This document shows, piece after piece, positions 62,201 through 64,000 of a stretch of 64,000 nt of DNA (within the stretch, counting starts at the first letter, position 1; each line of letters starts with the position of its first letter). Source of the stretch: Hyperoplus lanceolatus (taxonomy: Eukaryota; Chordata; Actinopteri; Uranoscopiformes; Ammodytidae); contig CM049404.1 in NCBI GenBank assembly GCA_026929865.2, positions 25,822,001 to 25,886,000 of the forward strand, written 5' to 3'. Position numbers and translations under genes: made by a program. The notes beneath the pieces are model-generated. The model saw nothing but the letters and a program-made list of their open reading frames with translations, was not told where the DNA came from and ran no database searches.

Positions 62201-63809
62201 GAGCTTGCGTATTGTAAGTATACAGTTAAAGTTACGAAAAACGTCTGCTCTGGTAATATTTATTAAAAATGGGAAATCTTTCATTGGAGAGAAAGAAAGG
62301 ACAATCAAACTGACCTTGAAGAGGTCATGGCGGCGGTGTAGGATTAGGGCGTCTGACTGAGGTTTGTTCTTGCTGTACAGAGCATACAGGCCAAAACATT
62401 CACTCTGTGGAAAGTTAAACCATACAATAAAACTTTATTAATAAACCAACAGATGGGATCACATGTCCAGAGGTAGGTTTAAATAGAGATTATTACCATG
62501 AGATATTCAACATCTTCAGTTTAATCATTTTTTTAACATACTTTCAATAGTACAAATATTATAAATAGAAATAAACCCAATCAATCTCTCAATCAGTGAG
62601 AATTTTAAACATTTTGTACAAAGAGATATTCTATTCTATACATGCGAGACACTACAGTACAGCCAGATATATAGTTACTACTCACATGTCTGAGAAAGCA
62701 GCGAGCCACCATGGCGGGCTCCCTCTGGCAGGCCTCCAGCTCTGGCAGGAAGTATCGGCTGTGGAAGTCGTAAAGCTTCTCCAGGTTGCCAAAGATGATG
62801 CCTCGCTTGCCCCTGAGGTCCTGTGGGATGTCTGATCTGTCCAGCAGGGGGAGGTAGTGGGTCAGGATGTAGCCCAGAGAGCGCACATACTCCCTCTCTG
62901 TCAACAGCAGCTCCTCCAGGACACGCTGCAGCCTCCTGGTGACACAAACACAACAAATACCTATTCACTTCAAATGCAGACCGTAACCTTGTCACAAAAA
63001 AAGAATAACACTAAAACACAATGCTTATTATCCTGTTATCAGTAGCCATAAAAACTTTCTTATGACTCAGCCCATTAACTTTCCAATGAGAAAGAAGTAA
63101 CTGTAAACAGATGGTCGGCTTCTATAGGCCTGCTCAGTAATCCATCCACGTTGACAAGCAGAGAAAGAGAAGCAAAAGAGAATCAGAAGAGACAATACCT
63201 TTAGTACTTCATTGCAAGCTTAGAAAGACAGAAGAGAGCACATTTAATCCCACCAAGACGAATAATACAACTTTCAACTAACAGAATATTATCATGCAAA
63301 TCAAATGTCGATTATTCATATTTTTTTATCCGTTGTGCAAGCAAATTTCAACCCACATGTAGTAAACTTACAGTGCATTGCTGGCACTCGCCTGGGGACT
63401 TGCCAAACCAAAAGCCCCCTCGTATCTAGTGGGCAGGCTGGAGTGTTTGCAGCATGAAGTCCCGTCACCCACTGCAGCCCCCTGGTCGCTCACACAGGAG
63501 TCTTGTGAGCAGAAGCTTCCGTGGCGGGAGAGTTGGTACTTCTGAGCCTCCTGGAGGATGCGACATGACGGCTGTCCGTGGTGGGAGCAGGATGAGGGGG
63601 GTCTGGCTCTCTGCTCTGGAGGGCTGGGGGAACCTGCTGTTGATTCTCCTACAGCAGCACAAGAATCCTGGCTCACCGACCTCACTCTAAGACCTCGTCC
63701 CCATGGAAACCACTGGCAGCCGACGGTGTGGGACTGAGACAGAGCAGCCGCGTCTCTCTCGCTCCTCGTCTGTCTCCGCCTCGTCTCCCTCTCTGTCCTC
63801 CTTGCTGAC
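59273..63809 (-). CDS. PLEKHG4/KIAA1755-like Rho guanine nucleotide exchange factor, 3' part (5' end outside window)
   Basis: Minus-strand exons: 63372-63809, 62686-62935, 62315-62404, 61676-62002, 61421-61591, 61027-61204, 60798-60914, 59894-60181, 59273-59577, all in phase, about 720 residues. The first is a Ser/Arg-rich linker. The DH domain runs from EELLLTEREYVRSLGYIL through LRGKRGIIFGNLEKLYDFH to DLSSYLLRPIQRISKYSLLL, the conserved GEF helix. The PH domain has LIRQDEFTVFFRKKK, RRIFLFEELILFSK and FEIWFRRRK, then a KPFMDIQPSDSAICDRA segment typical of the PLEKHG/puratrophin group, and a Ser/Pro-rich tail. Such DH-PH proteins load GTP onto Rho GTPases at membrane and cytoskeleton. One donor (AGAG|gttgta at 61026) is weak. 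Synteny next to tgm2 points to KIAA1755; PLEKHG4/quattro is the alternative. The C-terminus is uncertain: reading through gives a stop at 59273, but further exons may follow. Confidence 0.88.
60325..60520. repeat. Dispersed fish repeat with ATGCTAAC motifs
   Basis: 'CATGCTAAC/GCATGCTAA' and related words recur at least five times in about 200 bp inside a RhoGEF intron. The composition resembles a dispersed repeat common in percomorph introns. Family and borders were not determined. Confidence 0.45.
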
Positions 63810-64000
63810 CTGTTCATAAGTAAGACACCAACACTCAGTCAGAACCCAATGTCTATCCTTTCAGCACAGCCATTTAAAGGGTCTCAAGAACTAGACTTAA
63901 AGATACAGTGTGTAATACAGTATATATCGAAGTGTTTAGCGGAATATAAAGGTAAGATTTCGAGGCTCCCTCCCTTTTGGAGAATTTACAGAAGCTCTGG

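Overview
This window is vertebrate genomic DNA, almost certainly from a ray-finned (teleost) fish, probably a percomorph. Genes are split by GT-AG introns. Intergenic and intronic DNA is AT-rich and full of (CA)n/(GT)n microsatellites and fish-type hAT, piggyBac-like, LINE and SINE copies. The protein families include HES5-type 'her' genes, tandem T1R taste receptors, and an rprd1b-tgm2-RhoGEF block matching human 20q11.23 (RPRD1B-TGM2-KIAA1755).

Layout. 0-1.9 kb: microsatellite-rich flank. 2.1-3.4 kb (+): a HES5-family bHLH-WRPW repressor. 6.7-7.8 kb: a TTAA-flanked, piggyBac-like non-autonomous element. 8.4-9.4 kb (+) and 11.3-12.3 kb (-): two almost identical HES5-family genes as an inverted duplication with a 1.9-kb spacer. 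13.7-19.1 and 19.4-26.2 kb (-): a direct tandem duplication, each unit holding a six-exon T1R-family class C GPCR; the first is intact (848 codons), the second has a 1-bp deletion in exon 1. 27.5-33.4 kb (+): rprd1b. 35.2-38.35 kb (+): klhl10. 39.4-54.4 kb (-): a 15-exon transglutaminase 2-type gene, 686 codons, with an L1-like LINE (carrying a nested hAT element) in one intron and an L2/CR1-type LINE in another. 54.7-58.7 kb: a roughly 2-kb tandem duplication with two related small ORFs of unknown function with hydrophobic segments. 59.3 kb to the right edge (-): the DH, PH and C-terminal part of a PLEKHG4/KIAA1755-like RhoGEF whose 5' end lies outside the window.

The genes do not form one pathway. 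The three HES5-type genes are probably Notch targets sharing a regulatory neighbourhood that contains several RBPJ-type motifs. The T1R genes are chemosensory receptors. rprd1b (Pol II CTD binding), klhl10 (CUL3 adaptor, male germ line), tgm2 (protein crosslinking) and the RhoGEF have unrelated roles. Several transposon insertions can be dated relative to segmental duplications because the sister copy keeps the empty site. Exon boundaries were derived by hand from splice consensus, reading-frame continuity and remembered family similarity; no database search was run.
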